From Maritimibacter alkaliphilus HTCC2654 (GTDB lineage: Bacteria > Pseudomonadota > Alphaproteobacteria > Rhodobacterales > Rhodobacteraceae): DNA of 64,000 nucleotides. Under the pieces are notes generated by a model that made no database searches, was not told the DNA's origin, and worked only from the letters and a program-made list of their open reading frames with translations. The DNA lies in NCBI RefSeq assembly GCF_000152805.1, contig NZ_CH902578.1, forward strand, positions 3,645,906-3,709,905, written 5' to 3'. How positions within the stretch are numbered: position 1 is the first letter of the stretch; the number at the start of each line of letters is the position of its first letter. Shown here one piece after another: positions 47,137 through 56,433 of the stretch. The translations under genes and the position numbers were made by a program.

Positions 47137-47580
47137 ATGGACCCGCAAGCAGCACGAGACGTTATCGCGAAGGCCTGGCATGCGATCGACGTGGCCGACT
47201 GGGACACGCTGCGCGCGCTCGGGCACAAGGACTCCGCGATCCGGTCCGGCGCGACCGAGTGGCACTACGGCCCCGATGGCATCGCGGCGCTGTTCGCCCA
47301 TTACCGCGAGAACTACGACCTCGACATGCGCGACTATCGCACCATCGTCATGGGCGACAAGGCGGCGGTCGAAACGCGCCTGAAACTGACCTATCGCACG
47401 ACCAAGGCGGGCTTTCCCGAAGCGCGCGGCCAAAGCACGATCGTGCCGGTCGGTTCGTTCATAACGTTTCGCGACGGGCTGTTCTTCCGCACCCAGATGA
47501 TCCTGTCGATCGACGATTGGATGCGGGTGTTCACGGCCGATCCCGACCCGGATTTCGCAGGGCAGGAGGGCGCGGGATGA
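47137..47580 (+). CDS. SnoaL-like (NTF2-fold) protein 1
   Basis: 147 residues. AWHAIDVADWDTLRALGHKD, GPDGIAALFAHYRENYD and GSFITFRDGLFFRTQMILSIDDWMRVF fit the NTF2/SnoaL fold used by cyclases, isomerases and dehydratases. Function cannot be assigned. It is one base after the phosphatase gene's stop and overlaps the next gene (ATGA); together with it forms a tandem pair, probably an old duplication. Confidence 0.75.
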   Translation: MDPQAARDVIAKAWHAIDVADWDTLRALGHKDSAIRSGATEWHYGPDGIAALFAHYRENYDLDMRDYRTIVMGDKAAVETRLKLTYRTTKAGFPEARGQSTIVPVGSFITFRDGLFFRTQMILSIDDWMRVFTADPDPDFAGQEGAG

Positions 47581-47975
47581 CCGAAGACGACATCCTCGCC
47601 ATCGACGACATCATGTTCACCGCGGTCAACTACCGCGACTGGGAGAACGTGCTGCGATATATCGGCCACGACACGCTGATCCAGATCGGCCCGTTGGGGG
47701 AGCTGCGCGGCAAGACCGGGGCCGATGCGGTCATCGCCTATTTCGACAAGCACTACGACTACAGGTTCCTAAGCTGGCAGCACGTCGTCGAAGGCAACGA
47801 AAGCTCGACGCTCGCCGTGGCGCGGCTGACCTATCTCGAAACCATCCACGGGCTTCCCGAAGCCACCGGGCAGGTGGCCGAGGTTCCCGTCGCCGTGTTC
47901 GGGACATGGGACAACGGGAAACTGACCCGGCTTCGCTTCATCATCTCTTTCGTCGATTTCATGAGCGCGGTCTGA
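47577..47975 (+). CDS. SnoaL-like (NTF2-fold) protein 2
   Basis: 132 residues from ATG 47577. IMFTAVNYRDWENVLRYIGHD, IGPLGELRGKTGADAVIAYFD and GTWDNGKLTRLRFIISFVDFM give the same fold and arrangement as the preceding gene. It overlaps that gene and, by one base, the GNAT gene (TGATG), so the three form a coupled cassette. Role unknown. Confidence 0.75.
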   Translation: MTEDDILAIDDIMFTAVNYRDWENVLRYIGHDTLIQIGPLGELRGKTGADAVIAYFDKHYDYRFLSWQHVVEGNESSTLAVARLTYLETIHGLPEATGQVAEVPVAVFGTWDNGKLTRLRFIISFVDFMSAV

Positions 47976-48562
47976 TGCCCCTGCGGTTCGCGCCGCTGAC
48001 CGGGCCGGATCTGATCGCGCGGCTCGACGATGTGGCACGGCTCAGGATTGATGTGTTTCGGGAGTGGCCATACCTCTATGACGGTGATCTGGGGTATGAA
48101 CGCGGCTACCTCGCAGCCTATCGCGACAGCGCCGAGCCGATTGTCGTCGGGGCCTTCGACGGCGACCTGTTGGTCGGTGCCGCGACGGGGTCGCCCCTGT
48201 CGGACCATGCCGAGGAATTCGCGGACGCGTTCCAAGGTCACGACATCGACATCGACGAGGTGTTCTATTGCGCCGAGTCGGTTCTGCGCCCGGCGTATCG
48301 GGGGCAGGGGGCCGGGCACGCGTTCTTCGACCTGCGCGAGGCACATGCACGCGCCTTGGGTGCGCGTTACTGCGCGTTCTGCGCAGTGGTGCGACCGGAC
48401 GATCACCCGGCCCGCCCGGCGGCGTACCGACCGCTCGACGGTTTCTGGCGAAAGCGGGGATACGATAAGTTGGAGGGCGCTTTTGCCCGATATTCGTGGC
48501 GTGATGTTGGAAAAGGAGAAGTGGATGAGAAGCCGCTTCAGGTCTGGCTCCGTGAACTCTGA
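47975..48562 (+). CDS. GNAT-family N-acetyltransferase
   Basis: 195 residues from ATG 47975. The acetyl-CoA loop is VLRPAYRGQGAGHAFFD (RGQGAG), preceded by FDGDLLVGAATG and VFYCAESV. Substrate unknown. Coupled to the two SnoaL-like genes upstream; the nitrilase family gene starts 24 bases after. Confidence 0.85.
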   Translation: MPLRFAPLTGPDLIARLDDVARLRIDVFREWPYLYDGDLGYERGYLAAYRDSAEPIVVGAFDGDLLVGAATGSPLSDHAEEFADAFQGHDIDIDEVFYCAESVLRPAYRGQGAGHAFFDLREAHARALGARYCAFCAVVRPDDHPARPAAYRPLDGFWRKRGYDKLEGAFARYSWRDVGKGEVDEKPLQVWLREL

Positions 48563-48586
48563 GCCGGGACAGGCGAGGGCGCGGGC

Positions 48587-49465
48587 ATGGTGAGGGTGGC
48601 CGCCGCGACCTATCCCGCAGGCGCGCCCGAAAGTTGGTCCGCGTGGGAGGATGCGGTCGAAGGCTGGGTCGCCGATGCGCAGGCCGATCTGCTTGTCTTT
48701 CCCGAATACGGCGCGATGGAGCTTGCGCATCTGACGCGGGCCGAAGGACTTTCGGACCAGATGACCGCGGTGTCGGATGCGCTGCCGCGAGCCTGGGACC
48801 ATTGGGCCCGCCTTGCGGCGAAATACGGCGCCCATATCCTCGCCCCGTCCGGGCCGGTGCGTGAGCCGCAGGGCTTCGTCAACCGCGCGATGTTTTTCGC
48901 ACCGAACGGCGAACGGCAGGCGCATGACAAGCAGGTCATGACGCCGTGGGAGCGCGACCCGATGGACATGCGGCCGGGGGCCGCGCCGGTGTTGATGGAG
49001 ACGTCTCTGGGCCGGATCGGCGTCCAGATCTGTTATGACGCCGAATTCCCCTTTGCCACCCGCGCCATGGCCGAAGCCGGGCTCGACATCCTTCTGGTGC
49101 CGTCGCAAACCGAAACACCGGCCGGGTTCCACCGCGTGCGCATCGGCGCGCAGGCCCGTGCGCTCGAGGCGCAGTGCTTCGCCGTGCAATCGCCCACCCA
49201 AGGCGTGTCGGACTGGTCCAGCGTTCTCGACGAAAACGCAGGCACCGCAGGGGTTTACGCGCCGCCCGACCTTGGCTTTCCCGATGATGGCGTGGTCGCG
49301 CAGGGCGTGATGAACCAGCCCGGATGGACCCGCGCGACGCTCGATCTTGCGCATCTGAGGCGTATCCGCGAAGGTGGCGGGGTTCAGGGCCGTGCACATT
49401 GGCCGGAACAGTTCGGCGGCGACAGCGTTGCCCTACCGCGCATATCCGTTGTGGATATGCGCTGA
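48587..49465 (+). CDS. Carbon-nitrogen hydrolase (nitrilase superfamily)
   Basis: 292 residues. The Glu-Lys-Cys triad is clear: E40 (LLVFPEYG), K115 (HDKQVMTPWE) and C149 (GVQICYDAEFP). It cleaves amide or nitrile bonds; an omega-amidase or N-carbamoyl-type activity would be typical. GAGAALLAPSGP-like AHILAPSGPV and SQTETPAGFHRVRIGAQARA are family features. It is the last gene of the cassette inserted before infA. Confidence 0.88.
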   Translation: MVRVAAATYPAGAPESWSAWEDAVEGWVADAQADLLVFPEYGAMELAHLTRAEGLSDQMTAVSDALPRAWDHWARLAAKYGAHILAPSGPVREPQGFVNRAMFFAPNGERQAHDKQVMTPWERDPMDMRPGAAPVLMETSLGRIGVQICYDAEFPFATRAMAEAGLDILLVPSQTETPAGFHRVRIGAQARALEAQCFAVQSPTQGVSDWSSVLDENAGTAGVYAPPDLGFPDDGVVAQGVMNQPGWTRATLDLAHLRRIREGGGVQGRAHWPEQFGGDSVALPRISVVDMR

Positions 49466-49543
49466 ATCGCTCTTGATAATTTGGGCGTTTGGGACCATTT
49501 AAGGGCACCCGCGACATGGCGGGTGACCAAATACGGAGTGAAC

Positions 49544-49762
49544 ATGGCCAAGGAAGAACTGCTCGAATTTCCCGGTGTCGTGAAGGAGCTCCTGCCGAAT
49601 GCGACGTTTCGGGTCGAGCTGGAGAACGGCCATGAGATCATCGCGCATACGGCAGGCAAGATGCGCAAGAACCGCATCCGCGTCCTCGCAGGCGACAAGG
49701 TTCAGGTCGAGATGACCCCCTATGATCTGACGAAGGGTCGGATCAATTACCGCTTCAAGTAA
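49544..49762 (+). CDS. infA: Translation initiation factor IF-1
   Basis: 72 residues, the universal length: [62 protein letters not shown]. It is a single OB-fold protein that binds the ribosomal A site during initiation. GGAG lies seven bases upstream. The maf gene begins in its last codons in another frame. Confidence 0.98.
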   Translation: MAKEELLEFPGVVKELLPNATFRVELENGHEIIAHTAGKMRKNRIRVLAGDKVQVEMTPYDLTKGRINYRFK

Positions 49763-50342
49763 GCCCCGCCTCATCCTCGGGTCCGGATCGCCACGGCGTG
49801 CTGAACTGATCGGCACGCTGGGCATCAAAGCGGACGAGGTGCGGCCCCCCGACATCGACGAAACGCCCTTGAAGGGCGAGGAACCGCGCGCCTACTGCCG
49901 CCGCGTCACGCGGGCCAAAGCCGAAGCGATGGTCGTGGCCGAGGGCGAGATCGCGCTTTGCGCCGACACCACCGTCGCGCTGGGCCGCCGCATCATGGGC
50001 AAGCCGGAAGATGCGGGGGAGGCGGCGCAATTCCTGCACCTGCTGTCCGGGCGTCGTCATACCGTCATCACCTGCGTCGCGGTGCGCACGCCCGCGCGCG
50101 TGCTGGAGCGCGAGGTGGTCACGGTCGTCAAGATGAAGCGGCTGTCGAACGAAGAGGTGAACGCCTACCTCGCGTCGGGCGACTGGCAGGGCAAGGCGGG
50201 TGCCTATGCCATCCAAGGCCCGGCCGGCGCTTTCGTGCCGTGGATTCAGGGCAGTTATACGGGTGTCATGGGCCTCCCGGTCGCTGAAACCGCCGCGCTT
50301 CTCAATGCCGCGGGCTATCCCGTCTATGGAGGCTGGGCATGA
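49746..50342 (+). CDS. Maf-family nucleotide pyrophosphatase, apparent ATT start
   Basis: 198 residues. [20 protein letters not shown] is the conserved N-terminal motif; later ICADTTV-like [11 protein letters not shown] and [24 protein letters not shown] are typical of Maf (house-cleaning hydrolases of non-canonical nucleotides). Between the in-frame stop at 49728 and the conserved motif there is no ATG, GTG or TTG. The only initiator-like codon is ATT at 49746, eight bases after AAGGG. It overlaps infA by 17 bases. A conventional start at 49839 would lose the SxSPRR motif and is rejected. The stop overlaps the next gene (ATGA). Confidence 0.85.
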   Translation: MTASSKPRLILGSGSPRRAELIGTLGIKADEVRPPDIDETPLKGEEPRAYCRRVTRAKAEAMVVAEGEIALCADTTVALGRRIMGKPEDAGEAAQFLHLLSGRRHTVITCVAVRTPARVLEREVVTVVKMKRLSNEEVNAYLASGDWQGKAGAYAIQGPAGAFVPWIQGSYTGVMGLPVAETAALLNAAGYPVYGGWA

Positions 50343-51364
50343 AGGGATCGGTGATCGCGCTGGACGAGATCGGCGGGCGCAAGGCCGCCGCGCATGTGGT
50401 CGACGGCGTGCTCGAAGATTTTCTGATCGACCCGGCCGAAGACACCGGCCCCGCGCCGGGTGCGATCTATCGTGGCATCTGCGAACGGCCGATGAAGGGG
50501 CAGGGGGGCATGTTCCTCGACCTCGGCGGCGCGCGCGGGTTCCTGCGGCAGGCCAAGGGCCTGGCGCCCGGCACGCCGCTGCTCGTGCAGGTCTCCGGCT
50601 GGGCCGAAGCGGGCAAGGCGCCCCCGGTCGCCACCAAGGTTCTGTTCAAGTCACGCTATGCCATCGTCACGCCGGATGCGCCCGGTCTCAACCTGTCGCG
50701 GCAGGTCCGCGACGAGGATGAGCGCGTTCGCCTGCTCGACATCGCCGACGCGGTGATGGAGGGCTCGCCCCATGGCCTGATCGTGCGCTCGAGCGCCGAA
50801 GGGGCCGATGACGGCGCGGTGGCCGAGGACATCGCGGAAATGCGCACGCTGGCCGAGGCGGTGCTTGGCGATGCGCAGGGCAAACAGCCCGAACTGCTGG
50901 TCGACGGCCCCGACGCGCATCTGACGGCCTGGCGCGACTGGCCGGAGCCCGACGTTTTCGCCGAGGCGCCCGGCGCGTTCGAAGAACACGGGATCCACGA
51001 TCTGCTCGACCGGGCGCTCGCCGCCCGTCAGCCCCTGTCCGGCGGCGCCTATGCGTTCATCGAACCGACCCGCGCCCTCGTCGCCGTGGACGTAAACACG
51101 GGCGGCGACACGTCGCTTGCCGCCGGGCTCAAGGCCAACATCGCGCTCGCCCGCGACCTGCCGCGCCTGTTGCGGGTGCGCGGTCTTGGCGGCCAGATCA
51201 CCCTCGACCTCGCCCCGATGCCGAAAAAGGACCGCGCGGCCTTTGAACAGGTCCTGCGCGCGGCCTTCAAACGTGACGGGACCGAGACGGTTCTTGCCGG
51301 GTGGACGCCGCTTGGGCACTTCGAGCTGCAACGCAAACGGGATCGCCTGCCGGTCACGATCTGA
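50339..51364 (+). CDS. rng: Ribonuclease E/G family protein (short form)
   Basis: 341 residues, shorter than RNase G (about 490) and without a clear S1-like N-terminal extension beyond about 110 residues or a CxxC zinc link. The catalytic DNase I-like domain keeps D251 and N253 ([10 protein letters not shown]) and D290 (QITLDLAPM), the metal site of RNase E. It should cleave single-stranded RNA, but the missing zinc-link implies a different oligomer. Overlaps maf (ATGA) and precedes yacG. Confidence 0.85.
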   Translation: MKGSVIALDEIGGRKAAAHVVDGVLEDFLIDPAEDTGPAPGAIYRGICERPMKGQGGMFLDLGGARGFLRQAKGLAPGTPLLVQVSGWAEAGKAPPVATKVLFKSRYAIVTPDAPGLNLSRQVRDEDERVRLLDIADAVMEGSPHGLIVRSSAEGADDGAVAEDIAEMRTLAEAVLGDAQGKQPELLVDGPDAHLTAWRDWPEPDVFAEAPGAFEEHGIHDLLDRALAARQPLSGGAYAFIEPTRALVAVDVNTGGDTSLAAGLKANIALARDLPRLLRVRGLGGQITLDLAPMPKKDRAAFEQVLRAAFKRDGTETVLAGWTPLGHFELQRKRDRLPVTI

Positions 51365-51447
51365 GGATCGGGTGGCGGGCACCTTGCGACGGTCGCCAGC
51401 GTTCTGCATGTTGGATGCCGACCTCGACCCAACCCCGTGGAGACCTG

Positions 51448-51642
51448 ATGTCCTGCCCGATCTGCGCAAAAGACACCGACCCAGCCTACCGCCCGTTCTG
51501 TTCCAAACGCTGCGCCGATGTCGATCTGGGGAAGTGGCTGAACGGATCGTACCGCATCCCTTCCGAAGACCCCGAGGATCTGGACGAACTCGTGGACGAG
51601 ATCGAAAGGGAAATCTCGGACCGCCCGGATCGCCCGCATTGA
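51448..51642 (+). CDS. yacG: Zinc-binding DNA gyrase inhibitor YacG
   Basis: 64 residues. The four zinc ligands are C3, C6, C18 and C22 ([20 protein letters not shown]), with the [10 protein letters not shown] tail characteristic of YacG. It binds gyrase B in E. coli. Its position after the RNase E/G gene is conserved in the group. The frame is open upstream but starts at the ATG after GGAGACC. Confidence 0.92.
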   Translation: MSCPICAKDTDPAYRPFCSKRCADVDLGKWLNGSYRIPSEDPEDLDELVDEIEREISDRPDRPH

Positions 51643-51855
51643 GCGCGGGTGGAAGCGTGCGGAAGCTTGCGGTGTGACACAGGCCGCGGTCGGGCGGTGG
51701 ACCCCGTTTCGGCTCGGACGTCAGGGTGCTTGACCCGGCGTAGTGCGAAGACGCCAAACGCGACGAGGAAACCGTGCGAAGAGCGCCCGACCGACGCCGA
51801 CAGCACATGCAGGATGCCCTGCGCAAAAACCCCGAAAATTTTGCCCCTAACCCTC

Positions 51856-51884
51856 TGGACACGCCGCCGGACCGCGACTAGAAC
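51856..51884 (+). promoter_or_regulatory. Promoter of tRNA-Phe
   Basis: TGGACA (51856-51861), a 17-base spacer, then TAGAAC (51879-51884) places transcription start about 25 bases before the tRNA. This is a good sigma-70 match. The 273 bases between yacG and the tRNA hold no other feature I can support. Confidence 0.6.
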
Positions 51885-51915
51885 ACGCCGACCTGAACGC
51901 AAGACGTTCACCCGT

Positions 51916-51990
51916 GCCCGGGTAGCTCAGGGGTAGAGCAGTGGATTGAAAATCCTCGTGTCGGTGGTTCGATTCCGCCCCCGGGCACCA
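51916..51990 (+). tRNA. tRNA-Phe (GAA)
   Basis: Acceptor GCCCGGG/CCCGGGC, D-arm GCTC-AGGGGTA-GAGC, anticodon loop TTGAAAA with GAA, T-loop GTTCGATTC and encoded CCA. One U-U mismatch lies in the anticodon stem. Its 3' end is followed at once by a lower-GC island, the usual place for tyrosine-integrase insertion. Confidence 0.97.
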
Positions 51991-52054
51991 TTTTTACTCA
52001 GCATAAACAGTTATGTAGCGCGGTTAGCCGCTGGTGACCGGACTCTTTGCTGGG

Positions 52055-52094
52055 GTTGGGTGCCGTATGGGTGTCAATTGACTTCGCACCCAAC
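52055..52094. terminator. Inverted repeat after the large STAND gene
   Basis: GTTGGGTGC (52055-52063) and GCACCCAAC (52086-52094) pair perfectly around a 22-base loop, 11 bases beyond the stop of the large minus-strand gene. It could be a factor-dependent terminator or a recombinase arm site. No T tract. Confidence 0.35.
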
Positions 52095-52105
52095 TAACGC
52101 CGAAG

Positions 52106-55100
52106 CTACCTCGGCAAAGCGGCAAGGATGCCTTCTATTTCGCTTTGGTTTCCAATCCCAAGTGTCGGAAGGACGGCCATCAGAATTTTGACAACCCTAT
52201 TTTCGTTTGAGGCCTCATCGTCTTTCATCGCATCCAAGATACTGACCTCGTGAAGCGCAGGCCGGCTTAGCAGAAAGCGTTGCCGTTCCCAGATGAATGC
52301 CCACCTTTCCATGAGCCAGGGTCTCACTGCTTCAGCTACCAAGCTGTATTTCCCGGTCTGTTGAGCAATTTGAAGAGACTTGAACGCCACCTCGAACACT
52401 TGTCGCGGGGAGCCACTCGGTACCTCAGACGTTCCTTGGGTGCAGGCGAGTAATAGGGCAGCAAAGTCTGTGTAGAAATCTTCGACCGGCCCTTCGCTTT
52501 GCAGGCGATCAAACAATTGCGGTCGAATAGAGAGGCCGCTCGCACCGTTCAGCTCAGTGAGCACTGCGGCAACAGACTCACAATCACCCTTGAAATGGCT
52601 GACTGCGACAAACGTCAGAACAAACTGCTCAGTCAGGTCCCTTAAATCGGTTTGTTGCTCTTTGTTAGGCGTCGGAAAGTTGCCATAAGTCACGTTCTTT
52701 ATATCCAACCCACCGGTCGAACCGCCGCTAGCTTTTGCAAACGCAAAACACGCTATTGTTTCTCGCAAGGCGGTTACAAAAAGCTTTGCATCAGACCGAG
52801 ACAGGGCTTTGTGCATCTTGGCCGAACCGAGCAGAAGCTGCCCCTCAAGAACAGGACCATTCGGTAGGAAGCGATCCAAATTTTCAGTAATTCCAGCATC
52901 AACAACCAAATGGTTCTCGACTGTCGCCAGCATGTACCATGCCATATCAATGGGGGTGATGTTACGCTCGCCAATCTCGGAATGAGGTTCAGGATTACTT
53001 ACGCAGCCGGGATAAATTTTGGTCTCTTCGCCGTCTTCAAGAAGACGCTTCTCACCGGTCGCTTCTTGATCAAGCCAGAGTAGAACGTGTCGAACCACTG
53101 CATGGCAATGGGCTGTACGCAGTGTTTCATCGGGCTTGAATTGGTTTAGCTCACCCAGAACTGCAACGAAGTCCTGCAAGCAAGTAACCCTATCGCCACC
53201 GTGCCAACTTGCGAGCGCAGCGTCAGCCAACAGCCCAACCCTCATGGCAGCCATATCGGGCACATTGGATTTCTCGGCAGCATCGCTACCATAGAGGTAA
53301 TACCGGCGGGCCAACTCGAAATCGCCTTGCTTTTCGGCGCTGATCGCTGCGTCCCGTCCCAAAAACGCCTTCTCGACCTCGCTCAGGGGTGCGTCGCCTT
53401 CTATCAATTCCTTGGAAAGTTCAAGGCTCCCCTTGTGGTCATCTGAACGGTAGAGAACTTTTGCTTTTGCACGTACAAGTTCAGAGTTCGTCTGGCCAAA
53501 TTTCGAAAGACCATCGTCGAGAACCGCGAGCGCTCCCTCTTTGTCGCTTCCGTACTCGTCTAGAATGATGGCCTGATACTTCCGGCAACAAACAGCAAGG
53601 TCAGTTTCGCCCCACCTAGTGGCCAGATCTTCCAACCGTGCAAAGGTCCTACTATGAGCCACTGGATCGATGGTTTCGCGCTCGTGCTCACGCAGCCAGG
53701 CACCTGAGACAAGCATGTCCACGTCAAAATCGTCGTGGCTGAAGGGCGCAAGTAGTCTTGCGCGAAACTCGGGTGAAGCGTTGTCAAGAAAACCGAAAAC
53801 AGCCCCCAAATCTTCGATTTTGCCAAGTTGCCTTGCTTGGTTCATGAACATGAAGCCAATTGCTGTGACACCTTCCTCCTCGATTTTGCGTGTCCCTTCT
53901 AAAACATCGGGCGGAAGTAGCTCACCTTCTAGCAGGTTATCCAGTTCACGGACGACCTCGGTGAAGTTCACTCCCAGTCCAGCTTTGGACGTCTGAAGAA
54001 GCAGCTTAGAATAGATGAGCAAGTTCATAGACGCGCGCATCTCGACGTGCTCCACGTTCGAGGCTTCGCTGGCGAAACAGCGCAACGCCTCCTGAATCTT
54101 TGTAGGCGACTCGTTATCTTGGTTAATGAGGAGAAGTTGAGCGCCTCTGAACATATGGCTGAGCGCCGTGTTCGCTGGGTATGCTGTCTTGTCAGTCCTG
54201 AACAGAGTGAACATCGAGAGGTGAGGCGCGAGCATCTCAAGTTCCGAAAAATCAGAACCAATTACGGCAAGACAAAGCCTCAGTAAGACCTCTTCATTTT
54301 CGCTCGCCCAAGCAGCTAGGAGAGCCGAGTTCATATCGAGTACATCCAGAGACCGGCTTTTCGTCAATGACTCGGCGATTGCGCTTTGCAGTCGCTTCTT
54401 GTCGTCGGCGCTTAGTGTTTTGGCTGCGAAACCCGATAGCAATGGCGAAAGACTGAACCGATTGCCTTCTTGCTGATCCACCCACGAGCCGATCAGCGTC
54501 TCTAGGACAATACCCGCATCAGAAATCTCAGGCTCTACTTTTCCAAGATCGACGGCTAGCTCTCTGGAGAAGCCACCTGCCTTAAGTGAAAGGCGCTCAA
54601 GCAGCTGACGGCTCGGCTGAGGTAGATCATTCAGCAACCGTTCGCGAGTTCGCTTTTTGACATCCTCAACGGCTGGTGAACCTTGAAGCAAGGCATCCAG
54701 AGTTTGAAACTCTGAAGGGTTCCAGCCCGAGGCAGTCATACTCTGTATGAAGGCCATCGCAAGCTGAGGATGCCCACCGCCAGACACCAAGTGGGCATAC
54801 TTTGCCCAATTGACGTCGGTCACTCCACATTTAGCAAGGATCTCTTGAATATCTTCTTCCGAGAATTCGCCCAAGGTATGCGCAATGCCAACTGGCAGGT
54901 TGTTGTGAAATAGGAGTTCGTTGCTTGGTAAGTCAGATGAGTTCACAACTAGAAGTGCGTCTGAGCGCCGCGACGCGAAAATTAGGTAAGACAGTCCGTC
55001 GAGCACATCCGGGTCCGTAACCCAAGCGACATCATCAACGATCAAGCCGTTAAGCTCAAGGTCCCTCAAAGAGTCTGCTATTTGGAAAAAGATCTGTGCA

Positions 55101-56149
55101 ACTTGATCACGAGACTTGCCTCTCAAATTAATGCTGGCCCATTCACCTCTATTGCTGCGCGCAAGGATGCGGGATGCGACCGTCTTGCCCATACCGGCAG
55201 CACCGGAAATCCAGCAAACTCCAAAGGCTTCTAAACTTTCTTGAAGCTGCCCAAGGATCTCGGTTCTATTTGCAAGCGCCTTTGGTAGAGGGGTTTCCGA
55301 CACTGGGCTAGGTCGGATAAGCTGTGCGCTTGTGAGGTTGGCCTCTACTGGAACGGAAGCAGACAGGGCTCTGCTCAAAAGTTGATTCTGCACCTCAAAT
55401 TGGGCCCTATTGAGGGTCACTTGAGTGGCCGACTCTAAGAGTTGCTCTATACCGTTTCGGTCGACGCAGCGCTCATCCCGATTGGGGTTTGTAGAAAGCT
55501 TCAGAACAGTTAATATTATGCTGGCTGTGCATGCTTGAGCTTGTGAATGTACGCCACCTCTATCCAACAGAAGCTTCGAAACTCTCGAATTTAACTGCCG
55601 CGCCAGAAAACGAGACTCAGTAGCACCGCAATCAAAATGAATTCTTCTCAGGAAATTTTCTCGAAGATCACTGTCGTCAAGACTTTCAACATAGTCCTTT
55701 GTCTTCTTAGATAGCTTGGATTTGTTAAGTACGCTGCGAAGCTCGGTCAAATCTCCCGATCTTGCCAAGTTCCGCCAAGCGTCCAGAGTAGGCACATCGC
55801 CTACTCGACCCTCAAGTTTCTTTTCTTTTCCAATTGCTGAGGTCGTAAGGTGACGCAGTGTGACTTTCAGGTTTGGATTGCTTTGCTTCAACTCTACAAA
55901 GCTATCAATGCTGGCAACGATGTCGTCCGAGTTTATTGTAACGCGCCCCGCGGTTTCCTTCACTTGAACGGCTTGCAGCGCGTCTTTTGCCGCGACGGCG
56001 TAGTCCTCGGCCACTTCTAGAAAAAGAAACTCATCATCGTTCAGTTCGGTCCAAGCAAGGGCCGACTGGTAGACCTGATAAACATAACCTCGAAGGGAAT
56101 CGATGGCTTCTCTAGCCGTATCCCCGATGGGAGTTTGTACCGGAGGCAT
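52106..56149 (-). CDS. STAND NTPase with N-terminal Cap4/DUF4297-like nuclease (Avs-like defence protein)
   Basis: 1347 residues. The N-terminus (GYVYQVYQSALAWTELND) fits the DUF4297/Cap4 endonuclease pattern: acidic E45, E48 and D49 (FLEVAEDY) followed by Q62 and K64 (VQVKET), a PD-(D/E)xK site. A STAND NTPase follows, with Walker A GAAGMGKT (316-323) and Walker B GLIVDDV (368-374). The C-terminal 700 residues are helical repeats resembling TPRs, the expected sensor. This three-part order is that of Avs antiphage sensors, which bind a phage protein and then cut DNA. It is not assigned to a named Avs type. GC is much lower than in the core, consistent with transfer. It lies alone on its strand, 115 bases after tRNA-Phe. 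Confidence 0.78.
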   Translation of the reverse strand: MPPVQTPIGDTAREAIDSLRGYVYQVYQSALAWTELNDDEFLFLEVAEDYAVAAKDALQAVQVKETAGRVTINSDDIVASIDSFVELKQSNPNLKVTLRHLTTSAIGKEKKLEGRVGDVPTLDAWRNLARSGDLTELRSVLNKSKLSKKTKDYVESLDDSDLRENFLRRIHFDCGATESRFLARQLNSRVSKLLLDRGGVHSQAQACTASIILTVLKLSTNPNRDERCVDRNGIEQLLESATQVTLNRAQFEVQNQLLSRALSASVPVEANLTSAQLIRPSPVSETPLPKALANRTEILGQLQESLEAFGVCWISGAAGMGKTVASRILARSNRGEWASINLRGKSRDQVAQIFFQIADSLRDLELNGLIVDDVAWVTDPDVLDGLSYLIFASRRSDALLVVNSSDLPSNELLFHNNLPVGIAHTLGEFSEEDIQEILAKCGVTDVNWAKYAHLVSGGGHPQLAMAFIQSMTASGWNPSEFQTLDALLQGSPAVEDVKKRTRERLLNDLPQPSRQLLERLSLKAGGFSRELAVDLGKVEPEISDAGIVLETLIGSWVDQQEGNRFSLSPLLSGFAAKTLSADDKKRLQSAIAESLTKSRSLDVLDMNSALLAAWASENEEVLLRLCLAVIGSDFSELEMLAPHLSMFTLFRTDKTAYPANTALSHMFRGAQLLLINQDNESPTKIQEALRCFASEASNVEHVEMRASMNLLIYSKLLLQTSKAGLGVNFTEVVRELDNLLEGELLPPDVLEGTRKIEEEGVTAIGFMFMNQARQLGKIEDLGAVFGFLDNASPEFRARLLAPFSHDDFDVDMLVSGAWLREHERETIDPVAHSRTFARLEDLATRWGETDLAVCCRKYQAIILDEYGSDKEGALAVLDDGLSKFGQTNSELVRAKAKVLYRSDDHKGSLELSKELIEGDAPLSEVEKAFLGRDAAISAEKQGDFELARRYYLYGSDAAEKSNVPDMAAMRVGLLADAALASWHGGDRVTCLQDFVAVLGELNQFKPDETLRTAHCHAVVRHVLLWLDQEATGEKRLLEDGEETKIYPGCVSNPEPHSEIGERNITPIDMAWYMLATVENHLVVDAGITENLDRFLPNGPVLEGQLLLGSAKMHKALSRSDAKLFVTALRETIACFAFAKASGGSTGGLDIKNVTYGNFPTPNKEQQTDLRDLTEQFVLTFVAVSHFKGDCESVAAVLTELNGASGLSIRPQLFDRLQSEGPVEDFYTDFAALLLACTQGTSEVPSGSPRQVFEVAFKSLQIAQQTGKYSLVAEAVRPWLMERWAFIWERQRFLLSRPALHEVSILDAMKDDEASNENRVVKILMAVLPTLGIGNQSEIEGILAALPR

Positions 56150-56232
56150 TTTCTGCTCAACTCAAAGGATTTATGCCCGAGTGTCGCCTCCCATTGGGGC
56201 GAGTGCAAGTGCTACGGTTTCGGTTTGCGCAA

Positions 56233-56433
56233 CTAGTTCCTCAACAAGGCCAAGGCCTCCTTATGGCCCGTTGACCCTTTCACCCACTGCCACGGCGTGC
56301 GCGGTTTGCGTGCCTTCGCCAGTTCCGGGTTGGCCTTGGCGTCGCTGGCGGCTGCGCGCAGGCGTTCGCGTGCCTCACGCGGGTCGATCTTGAGTTCTTC
56401 GCATAGGGTTTTCAGCGTGATGATGTCGGACAT
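56233..56433 (-). CDS. Small helical island protein, HTH-like
   Basis: 66 residues. LKTLCEELKIDPREARERLRAAA looks like a two-helix DNA-contacting unit, followed by a basic linker (KARKPRTPWQWVKGST). AGGAGA precedes the ATG. Similar tiny proteins are frequent in alphaproteobacterial genomes; no proven role. The next 293 bases (56434-56726) contain nothing I can support. Confidence 0.6.
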   Translation of the reverse strand: MSDIITLKTLCEELKIDPREARERLRAAASDAKANPELAKARKPRTPWQWVKGSTGHKEALALLRN

